From the NCBI GenBank assembly GCA_018257865.1, contig JAEUBA010000080.1:1-64000 (forward strand): a stretch of DNA of 64,000 bases. The letters are read 5' to 3'. The translations under genes and the position numbers were made by a program. The notes beneath the pieces were generated by a model. The model ran no database searches, had not been told where the DNA came from, and saw only the letters and a list, made by a program, of their open reading frames with translations. Positions 11,433 through 23,055 of the stretch are shown piece by piece. How positions within the stretch are numbered: the stretch's first letter is position 1; every line of letters begins with the position of its first letter. The stretch comes from Stereocaulon alpinum. Taxonomy: Eukaryota; Ascomycota; Lecanoromycetes; Lecanorales; Stereocaulaceae.

Positions 11433-14400
11433 TAATAAGTATAGCTATACTTATTAGCTAAGCTATACTAAGTATATAAAGCTAAATAATTCTTACCTTT
11501 TTAGGCCTAAAGGGCTACGCGAACTTCTAGGCTAGTAGTAGCCGAAAATATAATAAGAGCGAATAAAGTAAGTGTAATATTAGGTTTATAGGGGTACCCC
11601 CCCTATAAATACCTACTATATTTACGTCGGCGGCTGCCTTTACCTAGTCGAATATATATAGTATCTAGGATTTAGGTAATAGCCTATATATAATATAAGT
11701 AAGTATAAGCTATAGATACCTTAGTATAATTCCTTATATTCTCCCCCTCTTACTAGATATAGAATACTTACTAAGAGGGGTAGAGCTTTAGCCTAGTAGT
11801 AGCGGAGCTAGCGGAGTAGGAGGAGGAGGTAGTAGCGATATAAAAGCCCCTATAATAGAAGGCGGCTATAAGGTAGGAGAGGAGGTAGTCTTAGATAAAG
11901 TAGGAGGTAAGGAGGTAGCCTTAGTTAAGGGAGAAGCTGCTATACCTACTATTAGCTTAACTTCGCGTTCTCCCTTACTTATTAGTTAATTACGTACGTA
12001 GCGAAGGTAAGAAGCGCCTTAAAGAGCTATAGTAGTAAGGGGTTAATAGCGATAGTACTACTAATATTATTAGTATATTCCTTCTATAGCTACGTAAGTA
12101 TTTAAGAGTCGAAAAGAAAGTAATAGTTTAAGGTAGTATTAGGAGATTCGTAAGATTACTATATTAGGCTATAATACTTAGCTAACTAAGATTAATATAC
12201 TAGATTCGAATACCTTAGTAAGTAAGCTACCCTACTACTATAAGAATATTAAGCTACTATAGTAATACTACTAATACCGACGCTTAATAATATATAAGGA
12301 TTAGGAGATAAGTACTTACTATTATTAGAAGCTTAATATTACTTACTAGTAGAAAGAAGACTAAACGAATTACTATAAGGTTTAGTAAGTATAGAACGCG
12401 CTACTGCGTTCGCTACCTTAAAAGTAAAGTAATTTACGAAACGCGTTACTATTCCGTAATACGCTGCTACTTTATACTAAGTTATAATAACTATATTACT
12501 AAGGTCGTAAGCTTTATAGGTATTAGGCCTATAAATAGTAATATTACTACTATTAGGATTAACCTATAATAAGGCTTAAGGACTAAACCTCCTAAGGGGG
12601 AGGATAGTTATAAGGCGGAAGGCGAATATTAGTATTAGGCCTAGTATACTTAGTAGGTTTCTAGTATATTAGGCGAAGTTCCTAGCACGCTTAGTAAGTA
12701 GGTTTAGCTAGGGACTTAAAGAATTACTAGAGAAGGCCTATAAAAATCCAGATTTTTACTAAGATATAATTTACCTCTATTATCTAGTACTTATAGTAGA
12801 AGTCTAATATTATTTATAAGGTAATAGATTACCGTAGAAACAGCTATATCTCGCTTATTTTATACTCGATTTAGATAATTTAAGCGGGGTTAGAAAGCTC
12901 TCTATTTATAATTTATTTTATATATAAAGTATTAAGCTCTAACTTTATTATATCTAAAGTTATTAAAATAGTAAGATTTTAATACTCGCGCGCTTAGCTA
13001 TTTCTTAGGTTTAGGATTAGCAAGTACTAAGCTTAAGCTATAAGATATCGCGATAACGCTTCTTTTACTTATAACTATTACGTAAATAGGCCGATTCTAA
13101 AAATTATTAATACGTAAGCAAGCTGATAATTAACTCTAAAATTTATAAAATTATCTCGATATTATATAACGTATATAGCGCGGGGTATTATTACGAAGAA
13201 GTTACGATATAGATTTAACTTAGTAGTTAAAGGCGCTAGGCTGAGATAGGAAATTAGGGGACTTATCTTAAGATATATTAGATCGCTTAGCACGGATAAT
13301 CTTCAGGGTCCTAATTGCCGATTTTCTATTATAGTAAGAAAGATATATACCTTAAATTCCTTCTTACCTCCTTAGTTATTAGCTCTACTAGTAATCTATA
13401 AATTATACTTATACTCACCTATCTATTAACCCTATAATAGTAATTACGTACCTAGCCGCTACGTAGCTCTATATAAAAGAGGACTTACTACCTTATATAT
13501 AGAGTCTAATACCTACCCTTAGACTTATATTAGTATATACTATCGCCGCCTCTAAGCCCTAGATCAATCCCTATATTATTAATCTAAACGACCCTATTAA
13601 TTTAACTAAGAGATATATACCTACGACGTAGCTTAACGCTATATTACGAGTCTCGCTAATAAAGAATAAGGGGAAGAGAAAGGTAATAAGGCTACTATAT
13701 ATAGAAGGGCTTAATAACCTAATAAGCCCGCTCCTAAAAAAGGCTTAAAGAATAAAGCTTACTACGGACGACGACTATAAGCTTATATAAATATATCTAT
13801 AATATAAAGATATATTTAGACGCCCTAAATCAGACGTTTAATAGTAGGAGAATATAGGGGAGGCGTTTAATAATTAGCTTAGAAAGGCTTATATAAATTA
13901 TAAACGCCGTATAACTAAGCTAGTTAAAAACCGTAAGTTTAATATAGAGATATTAGGGACTAGCGATAAGGATATATTAAGTTTATATATTAAAGCTATT
14001 ACTGAGTAGATTAAGGTAGCAGATACTTATAAGGATTAGAATTTAAGAAAAAAGAAAACTTAAGAAGTTCTAGAGGTAGAAGATAAAAAGGTAATAGATC
14101 TCTATAATAATATAATAAAGACTCTATTTTAGAAGAAGTAAGACTATCTAGAAATAAGCTAATTAGAGGATAGTAGTAATAATTTAAGTATAGGTATTAG
14201 GGCGAGTAACCTTAGGAGCCTATCTTATAATATTAATCCTTCTCTTATAATACTAATACTAATACTAAATTTCGTAACGCTAGGACTAAGTAGCTACTAC
14301 GATAACTAAATACGCTATAGTACTAGCGCTTATATACTAAGCCCTACCCTATCTATATTATCCTCTAGTAACGTATCTCGTTCGTCCCGTATTAAAAAAC

Positions 14401-16045
14401 CTAAGCTTACCGCCGCTAAAAAGGCGAGGCTGCAGGTATAGGTAATCTAAAATTTAGTTAGACGTTTAGCGGAGGTCTTAGCGAATTATTTTAAGGGTAG
14501 GGACTATAGGGAGGCGGATTAAGAGATAAATTATAAGCTTAAGAAGCTAGAGAATAAGGCGGAGGAGGCGAAGAAGGCTTAGCGACTATTAGATAAGAAG
14601 TTAGACTATATTCTATAGGTAGTTAAAGTACTTACCTTACTATAATCCTCCTAGATAATATTCTAGACTTAGTAGTAGTACTAAGAATTAATTACTTATC
14701 TAGTTAGACCGTATATAAGTATAGTAATTTATAAGTAAGATCCTAGTAAAATAGTATACTATAACTAGCTATAGGCCCGTCTTTATAGCTAGTAAAAAAG
14801 ATATAGAAGACTACTATTTTTAAGTTAATCTAAAACCCTACTTAATAGCGACCCTTACTTCTGCTATAACCTTATTAAAACGTAACTACTACGTAGTTAA
14901 ACGAGCTCGTCCTTTATATAAACTAATTACCCTAAATATAGCTTTATATACTAGATCCCTATAGAGATATAGAGGCTCCTTATCTTAATAGATCTTAAAT
15001 AATTAGCTTAGTATTATAGGATAAGTAAAATAAAATAGTAAAGTTTACGTATTCGCGTTATAGTATAGTAATTATAATATTATTATTCCTTATAACCGCT
15101 ACTAAGGTCTAAATTAATTATTTCTATAATAAAAAAGCCTTATATATACTTTTCGTAATTATATAGAGACCTAAGTATCTTAAAATATTACCTAATTATT
15201 AATTTTTCCTTTATAGGGTCCTTATATATATATAAGTCTATTAGGTATAATAATCCCTTACTACTTAACTCTATACTCTTTCTTATAGCCTAAATAGATT
15301 ATTTCCTACTACTACTAAGGTTAATATATACCTCTAAAGGTATTATCTACGAAGCCCTATATAGCGGCCTAAGGTAAACTAAGCTATTAAGCTACTACCT
15401 TTATATATCTCCTTAACCTTTTCTAATTATTTAATATTAGGTACTAGGCTACTATATCTTAGTACTATTAGAAAAGATATAGGTAGAGATTATTATAGAC
15501 TATAGATATCTAAGTCTTAAATTAGTAAAAGATCTATATTATAGAGAATAGTCTAACTAGGTATAAAAGGTATAAAAGGAGGAGGTAAAGTACTATTTCT
15601 AGTAGAGGCTTTAGGCGTAAATAGTAGATAATTTTATTAATCTTAAGGGTAGAGATAAGGACTCTAATTTTATCTTTAGTAAACCTTATAAGCTGTTAGT
15701 AGTACTTATTACTTATCTAATCTAATTTAAAGTTCCCTAGAGGTATACTAACTAGCGGTTAGTAAGGGTACGTATAGGGTATACTACTAGTACTATAGAT
15801 AATTACAGCTACTACTACTACTAGTAGTAAAATAGTATTATCTAAATAATTATTTAGTAGGCCTATATTATAGAAAGGCGGCGTTATCAGCGGTTACGAC
15901 TAAGGGGGGAAAATAGTTATTAAATTAGTAGGGTAGATTTCTAAGTTTAATATTTAGGTAATCCTTAGACTTAGATATAGTCTTACTATATTAGGCTTAA
16001 AGCTGCTAAGATCCAGATTCGGAAGCCTATATATAAGGGTAATTT
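11433..16045. repeat. RIP-degraded repeat sequence, ancestor not identified
   Basis: The same CpA/TpG depletion with surviving CpG continues to about 16045, where CA and TG abruptly return. The first ~150 bp probably completes the 3' LTR region of the gypsy fragment upstream (a candidate end, gtgtaata, at ~11572-11579, cannot be tested because its 5' LTR is not in the window). Further on, long plus-strand stretches still look coding when stops are ignored, notably ~14450-14620 (RRLAEVL, NYFKGRDYREAD, then a Lys/Glu/Leu-rich coiled-coil-like run), so at least one more protein-coding element or duplicated gene was RIPed here. I recognise no RT, transposase or helicase motif in it. Confidence 0.6.
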
Positions 16046-17116
16046 GCTATGAAAACTTTTTGCTAAACCTCTCAAATACGTAGTTCAAATTCTTCGGGGC
16101 GAGATGCTCCTTAAACGAGCTCCCGGAGCTATCCCCTAAAGCGCGATTATAGTACTACGTACCTACAGTAAAAAGGAAATTTTCTAGGGCGCCTGCCCGT
16201 TGTCCGAAATTATGCCGGGCAGTATGAACCGTCCTTTCCACCTCCTTAGATGAAGTGCGCTAGAATGTGCTCCATCCAGGTCGGAATGAGATCAAACTGG
16301 GAAGCTCTAGGCACCCTGTTACCGAAGCATGGCAACCTCAGGGACAAAACCTCTACGCCTACGCACAAATCCTACTTCGGGCAACTGCGAAGCGCCAGAT
16401 TTTTTTGGGAGCCTGCTATCGTGTTGAGGCGGTCGTCCCTTGTAGTTCCACCTCGTTTTATGGCGTGACATTAAAGACCTGTTGGTGGTAATCGCAAATA
16501 GCTGAAACATGATTTTTGTAAGGACACGAACTGGGTCACCGAAGACCCGAAAGCATAGTGTTTATGCTTTGCTTCTAACTATTGTAAGCATGACACAGCC
16601 TGCCGAAGCTGTGACTTGAGGAGCTTGTGCAGAAAACTTGTCCTACAGTGTAAGATCAAGTCAAAGAGAAGGCACATTTGTCAGTCTCTCCAGGATGTCC
16701 TCCCTACTCTCAGAACTCACAGACATGCAATTCCATCTCATAGCCTAAATACTAACACAATTTCCTTTGTAATTGCCGTGCAATGAACCTTGTGCATCTC
16801 TTGAGCTCCTGTAATCCCACCAACGGATTGAGCCTTGATTCAAGTCCATCTTCTTGCATAATGTTCACAAAGTAGTTTAGTAGGGAGATGACTGGGGCTG
16901 TAGGTCCTTGGCACGAGGCTAACGCACATATTGTGAACAAGATTCGTTATCCAGGGCATACCTGAAATGGGATAGTGGCTTCAAGGGGAACACTTCTATT
17001 AATCATCCTCAGGCTCTGCATCACATGTCCCAGAGCCCAATACCATAAGCTTGGGCCATTCTGAAGCCTCCAATGCTACACAAGTCAGCTACATGCTTCA
17101 AACGCATGGCATGGGT
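16046..17116. other. Intergenic, no supported gene
   Basis: Normal base composition resumes at ~16045. All open frames here are under 75 codons, overlap on both strands and show no recognisable motif. I see nothing functional in this stretch. Confidence 0.6.
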
Positions 17117-18050
17117 CTACCCACCAGCAGTTTCAGCATCAGCTTCAGCATCAGTTACAGCATCCGAAGTAATATAGTTTGTCCCCTTTGAAGTTGGCCA
17201 AGTCCTTGTCAACTGCGCTCTGAGTAGCCGTGGTTCAAGCTGGAGTGTGCGCATTGCGGTCCTGAATCGAGCCTTGCGTTCTGGCGAGGGTTCTTGGAGG
17301 ATCGAAGGGTCTATGATCATAGAGGACATATAAGAGACAACTCCAGGACCACAAGTCATCTTTAGATTCGATTGCATGGATGGTAGAATAAGATAGGCGC
17401 AGATAGTCGTGTAAGGTGTCGACCAACGACTTTCCCGGTCGTACTCATGGAACGCCAAAAAGTAGGCTTCTAACCCAAAATCCTGCATAAATACCTGTGC
17501 GTCTGGTCAGCATCCTCTGTAGAATCGTTTCATTAGGGTTTCAAACCTTCATACACTTTTCGAATGTCTGCGTCCTTCCCACGAGGGGCTTGTCCTCGAC
17601 CTTTTCCAGGAACTCCTCGATCGCCTCTTCATGTTCATCTTCGGCAATTCCATAGTCATCGTCGTCGTTAGAATCCATAAACACGTCATCACGCATCATT
17701 TCCTGGAGCTGCTGTCGACTAAAGTGATCAGATGGAATGCAATCACCTGCGCAGCACTCAATGGATTGTTGCCACTTTCTCAATCGCTTTCGAAACAGTG
17801 CGTCTTGAATTCGGGTAGCGATCATCTCGACTAGCTCGTGTGGGAGCTTGCCCAACGGTGAGCCAATTCGAGCATGCTGGACACAAAGTCTGAAGGCAGT
17901 AACGGTGGCTTTCGATTCAACGTGAGATTCCATCCGCGCACCAAGGTAAGCAGCGTCAACGGGCATCGCCCATGCCACAGTGATGTCGTTAGCCATCTTC
18001 GAATTGCAAAGACTCGGTGTGTCCTCGCGATAGTGAGAAATAAATGTCAA
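17117..18050 (-). CDS. Hypothetical protein with an interrupted reading frame
   Basis: Two minus-strand open segments lie end to end. The first (18050-17541, 169 codons) has a credible protein: a conserved-looking core 'PLGKLPHELVEMIATRIQD' (residues ~65-83), a Cys pair (ECCAGDC), then an acidic tail (DSNDDDDYGIAEDEHEE). It resembles lineage-specific small ascomycete proteins with a short LPxEL/F-box-like helix. The second (17488-17117, 123 codons) begins MQDFGLEAYFLAF and is probably the 3' part. Between them lie a stop (17541-17543) and only ~50 bases. No normal intron joins the frames: the GT..AG span available is ~30 nt. The sequence before the second part reads RMLTRRTGIY in another frame, which would run into MQDFGL if 2 bases were restored, so a small deletion is plausible. 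Start may instead be Met19 (MANDITV). Function unknown. Confidence 0.45.
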
Positions 18051-20606
18051 TATGGCATCGACCGGATTGTACGTACGCTATACAAATCCAGGTCAAGTAC
18101 CGAGATCGTGTGTATGTATTTGTTTGTTGGGGGGACCCGGTGAAAGCCAGACTCAAAATCCTTGGAAGTAGAACCGGTAAGAAGGGAGGGAGATGAGGTA
18201 ACGAGTGAAGCGATACCTATCCAAACACCTAACACATTATCAATCAAACGTAGAAGTGTCGAATTCTACAGATAACCCTGTCTGGCCGTTTTGTAAAAGG
18301 CACGCGTCGTGCGGGAGCCGTGATAAACATAGATTAGTATATCTACCCCTCTCTAAGATCACATCGCCAAATGGTATACCCACATGCATTGACGATTTTA
18401 CAAGTTTCGATTTCCTAACAACTTGAAAACACACACTCTCTCTCTCACCGGTCACAGTCTTAGCCCATGAAAGCAACGTTCGTACAATGGATCTCGGTAT
18501 CGGACGTTACTATAGCCAATCCGTTCGCCATCAGTACCGGGTGCAGTCCCAAACCGCGTCCTACCCATCCCAAACCTTGACCCAGCGCGTGTTGCGATTC
18601 TGCTTGTACTTCCAAATTTTACCATTTGAGCTTGTGAAATGTGTCAGAATATCGGGCAAGAAATTCGCTCTACGAGAATCGCACGAAGGCAGAAAGATGG
18701 CTTGGAAACAGTAGGCTTATTTCATCGCAGGCAAGACATTCCAGGATCCAGAGCGCCGGACTAGTCAATTACAACAGCATCGGAGCGTATGGAAGCCAAG
18801 GCCAGGAACCACCACGAACGTTGTCTTATCCCAAGCTCATTGATGGCTACAAAAGCTGTTTTTGCAGCAATATTGTATCACACAAGTCTGGAAGAAGGTG
18901 GGAGGAAGACAGCAAGACTAGGATACTGTGCGGTCTGGCTATAAGTGGTACTAGCCTGGACTTTCTGACTAGGCCAATGGTAAGCGTCACAGCGTCTGGT
19001 TGATTGGGACCATTTTCCTAGCCAGTAATTCTGATATCACATACCCAGATCCTGACCCGAAAATCCACAGGGAGACTTCTCTCAAGGCTCCACGCTCTGA
19101 TCAGCTTCCCCTGCATGCCCATACTTGTCCCAGTATAAGTGCAGGCTTGTGGATCACATGTCCGGTGCCCTCTCCTTTCAACATTTTCCATAGCTCCTCC
19201 CGGAAGATTCTGAGGCTCCTTCTCCTGCCCACCCACCAAACTGGATGCCTGTCCCGAACGGAATGATGAAACTGTCTCAGTCTTAGGAACGTGGACATCT
19301 GATTCCCTGTTGAGTGACTTCCTCGATACGAAATGTAGGCTTACCATGTGCTCCGAACGGCCTTTGATTCACTACCACTCGGAATGCTGTCATCATTTCT
19401 TGCAGTCTACAGTCACAAGAAGCAAAGACGTGTGACCTCCAGGTAGAGAGATGCTCTCCTGTCAAGTTGTTCTCAGTCCAATCGGCTTGAGATATGAGCT
19501 TGCTCCATTGACGACTATGGTGTGTGCAAACAAATCAGTGTGGAAGTACTGCTTAGGTCATAATTAGCTGTCACTGCCATCAATTGTCTCTCCAGCCGAG
19601 CGGCAGCGGCAGCAATGTATAGGATTGATATCCCATATGGACTCAGGATATTGACGCCAGACTTCTCGGGTTCATTACCATGGAATGAAGCGAGTGTCTC
19701 GCCTTCGCTTATCATTGTCCCTGTTGGGTTGCTGGCAATTTGAGTGCCCCAGGTACACTCCTGTTAGGAGAATGCATCCTTCCGAGTAGCAGATTGCCCA
19801 TGATACTTATAGACAGAAGTCTCTACTCACGACTAACGTGATATAAGATCTAGACTTCTCTTTCTTGCGGGTATTCTTCTCCAAGCTGCTCATACCTGCT
19901 CACATACGAAATATGGAGCCGTCAACGAATATAAGAACATTGCAGGTGTCCAGATGCGACATTCCAAACCATCTAGGTTAAAAGCAGTGAATGAAGGTCG
20001 AAAATAGAGCAATGAGGCATTTAAGGGCTACTTCTAGTTAGCTTTCAACACGAAGCTTCAAGTACACGACAGGTAGTCCTGATGAAGCTTCCGCGGTAAC
20101 AAGATCGATCTTCTTGAAGTAATAGGTGGTATGACCTCGTTTGCCTTGGGCCTCGTCACAGGCGAAAACGTACACGGCCAATCTGCGCTACATACGATTC
20201 CGCATCGCCTCGCACTACGGCCGAGCTTCCGTGCGTATAGCCAGCTTTGAAATCACTGCGGCCTCGATCCAGAAAATCCGACCCAAGTTTCATTGTTCCA
20301 GCAGTACGGGTAAGACATTGTGCAGCCGGTCTGAGCGTAAAGTCTAAGAACATGTGAATGTAGCAAATTCGAGAAACCCTTGTGTCACTTCATGTGGCAA
20401 GTGCCACAGCAATTCGGCAATAAGCTCTTCGTTCTTTCCGTTTCGGGATTATTGAGAAAGGGAACGTTTGCAACATTCCTTTGTCCTCTAGCAAACAACA
20501 ATCCGTGCAACCATTTGCATTCTGCTCAACCTCATCACACAACCGACCAGGTACAGCGACATTCATAATTCGCAAAACCAATTAGATAGCGGCAGTTGTA
20601 AAAGAT
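18051..20606. other. Gene-poor stretch
   Basis: Only short overlapping open frames (60-120 codons) without recognisable domains, signal peptides or splice-joined continuations. I see no supported gene, repeat or RNA here. Confidence 0.5.
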
Positions 20607-20921
20607 ATGGCTTCTTCAAGCAACACCACAGATTTAGCCGTAAACTCACCGCTTCCTTTCTTGTACACCTGACAATCACTAAGTCCACTCCAGATCGCCG
20701 GCCTCACAAAATTGACGCAACAAATCAGCGAAATCCTCAGTAAAACACTAGCCCAGAGTCAAGAGAACAATCGTGCTCTTGCTTCGATATGTGGCACCTT
20801 GTCCTACGAATGGCTACGCGCAACTTGTTCTGCCGGATCGACCACGATGCCACCTCCTATGCTTGGGCTAATAGTGGCTATGTTTGCTGTGGTATTGGTG
20901 TTGCAGGTTCGGGGGAGGTGA
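20607..20921 (+). pseudogene. Small tail-anchored protein, copy 1, with one in-frame TGA
   Basis: An ATG at 20607 opens a 105-codon frame (MASSSNTTDLAVNS...) that ends at TGA 20919-20921 and is broken once, by TGA at 20670-20672. After the break the frame gives a helical segment (LTKLTQQISEILSKTLAQ), the block ENNRALASIC, CSAGSTTMPPP and a C-terminal hydrophobic helix (MLGLIVAMFAVVLVLQV) followed by RGR. That is the layout of a tail-anchored single-pass protein. It is similar to the segment at 21274-21594. The TGA could be a null mutation or a read-through stop, or the true start could lie downstream of it. No family recognised. Confidence 0.4.
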
Positions 20922-21273
20922 GCGTACGAATGAATGTGATTTGGGATAGGGCAAATGGGATTGGTGAACAATAGGTTGACATGGTAAGGCGTTTTCGGAG
21001 CTTGGGGTTTGAGGAGGCTACGGTTTCACACTACGAGATTGGATCCACACAAACGGCTAGGATAGCCCACTTTCTGCTCGAGAGAATCTAGAAAACCCAC
21101 TCATACGAGACTAAGTGCTTCTAGCCGCGAGTTGTTCCCCATCAATGATCACGAAGATGGAAGCTCCTTTGCTACTCAATCTCCCTCGTCTACAAGAGAG
21201 CCCTTCTCTTTTTACAAAGCTTCATCTTCCCCAATCACATCACTCCCATCTGACCCCCAAGCCACAAACTTAA

Positions 21274-21594
21274 TTCCAAATCACACAATCAAAATGGTCC
21301 CTTCTGCCCGACAAAAAATACCACAAACACCACAGTAAACGCACCACCATTCCCTTCACTCACTCTGCCAACCAAAGCTCCCAATCAGCCACCTTCGCAG
21401 CCACAAGCGAGCATATTTCTGGCTTGCTTACCCTGCTGCCCGACCCAGCAAAGGAAAACAACGACAGATTAGGGAGGTTGTGCAGATACATATTGACTGA
21501 ACGAAGTGGAAATTGCTCAGCCGGACTGGAACCGATGGCGCCGCCAATATTTTGGGCGGTGCTTGCTGTGGCGGCTGTGATCGGTTGGGGTTAG
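21274..21594 (+). pseudogene. Small tail-anchored protein, copy 2, lacking a start codon
   Basis: The frame is open from after TAA 21271-21273 to TAG 21592-21594, but its first ATG is near the C-terminus, so no normal start exists unless an unseen upstream exon provides one. It encodes ATSEHISGLL, KENNDRLGRLCRYIL, NCSAGLEPMAPP and a final hydrophobic segment IFWAVLAVAAVIGWG. Spacing and residues parallel copy 1 about 670 bp upstream (ENN..L...C, CSAG..., M.PP, hydrophobic tail). The pair therefore looks like a diverged tandem duplication. Confidence 0.4.
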
Positions 21595-21676
21595 TGTTTG
21601 CAGTTGATACTTAATTGTATTAGGTTCGATTCCTAATGGCGCTGGTACAATGGTGTAATGGTTTTGTTTTCTTCTG
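21594..21676. repeat. 83-bp direct repeat, copy 1
   Basis: Exactly identical to 21822-21904 by eye. It contains TTAGG-TTCGATT-CCTAA, a perfect tRNA T-arm-like hairpin including the Pol III B-box core GGTTCGATTCC, followed by TGGTGTAATGG, which resembles a D-arm/A-box. In this copy a 10-bp arm AATGGCGCTG (21635-21644) pairs with CAGCGCCATT at 21678-21687. The order B-like then A-like is reversed for a tRNA gene; another B-box-like GGTTCGAATCC lies at ~21728-21738. A tRNA-derived SINE fragment is possible. Confidence 0.7.
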
Positions 21677-21821
21677 GCAGCGCCATTAGCTGGCAGGTCT
21701 TTAAAGTTCTTAACCGGGCACAGCTGTGGTTCGAATCCCAGTAAGTGTGGTGTCAGTTCGCCCACCAAAAACGTTCGTTGGTTGGCTTACCGTCCGGGGC
21801 GGACGCCTGTTGGTTGTGGTC

Positions 21822-21904
21822 GTGTTTGCAGTTGATACTTAATTGTATTAGGTTCGATTCCTAATGGCGCTGGTACAATGGTGTAATGGTTTTGTTTTCT
21901 TCTG
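21822..21904. repeat. 83-bp direct repeat, copy 2
   Basis: Second exact copy of 21594-21676, beginning 228 bp after the first. The right arm of the 10-bp inverted repeat is absent here, so identity ends right after TCTTCTG. Confidence 0.7.
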
Positions 21905-23055
21905 TTAGGGGAGGAGGAGATAAGGATGGGACTTGTTGATGAGTGATGGTAAGTTTCGGGGACTAGGCGATTATAGTTGCAGGATTCATATATCTTGTGT
22001 CCCGTTCGAGTAATTTTGGAGGTAATTAGGTCACTACATCTATCCTTACGTATGGATGCTAGGGAGGGAGAGGTAGGGAAAAGTGACGGGGAAGGTGAAT
22101 GTGAGCGAGTCGTGATGGAGAGTAGATGTATAGATCCTGGGATGCAAATAGTTGTTGCTATTATAGTAGATCAGCCTCTTCTCTATACAGAACCTAGATT
22201 AACCCAATCGATATCGCTCAACCGAAGTTCCACAGCCTGAAAAACTCGCCATTAGCGTTGAAACAAGAACCCGTAACTTATGGCTGGTCATCTTCGATCC
22301 CTCCACTATACAGAGTAGAACCTGCTCGATATCTCGAGCTTGTGCTCACGCGCCGAGCTCATAAGAGTCTTTGGGTTCTACGCTAGAGCCTTCTTGTTGG
22401 GTCAACCTCAGTTTTCACACCACTGCAAAGATGGCCGTCTTAAAACATAGCATCTCAAGTCCTGCAGGATATTGCGATATTAAGATCTTCGACGGTATAT
22501 CGTGACAGATAGAATGGTAGAAGCTGATCTTGTACAGGTAGTGGTAAAGCAATGAGAAGGCATGCCTTGAGTCTCATGCCGAATTTCCTCACAGATCTAA
22601 AACTTTGTTATCCAAGATACGAGCTACAAGTTCGGGTATCGTTCCATGGTTTTGTGGATTCTATAGATAGGAAGAGTAGGATATGTGGGGCCTTACTTTG
22701 AGCATTTTCCTGGGTGTGGCTTGCCAAAAAGCCATATTTTACTCACGAGGTTCGTGTCACTTTTCATTGGATTTTACTCATTAATATTCTTCACATATCA
22801 CGATCTTGTAAGATCGTCATTGCTTCAACACCTGCGTGATTGCGGAGGCGGCATGTCGACTTCCACCTAAGCTGAAGACAAGATACAACCTGACATGCAC
22901 ATTCGTCTCTGTGCGCCGTTCGTACATCTAGCAATACCTTGACTACATTATTCGTCCTGTGTTGGTACACTAAGAAGGTGCCATAAGTGTTGAAAAGCTG
23001 GCGTAGCGGCTTTTGATCTAGCAGCTCGACATAAGACCTACACAATCCGATCGCC
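21905..23055. other. Intergenic, upstream of the J-domain gene
   Basis: Open frames are short and patternless. I see no supported gene; the last few hundred bases presumably hold the promoter of the gene at 23056. Confidence 0.5.

Noticed and set aside
11436..11451. Palindrome aagtatagctatactt as a regulatory site
   Set aside because: In AT-rich RIPed DNA such TA-based palindromes are common and have no support as functional sites.
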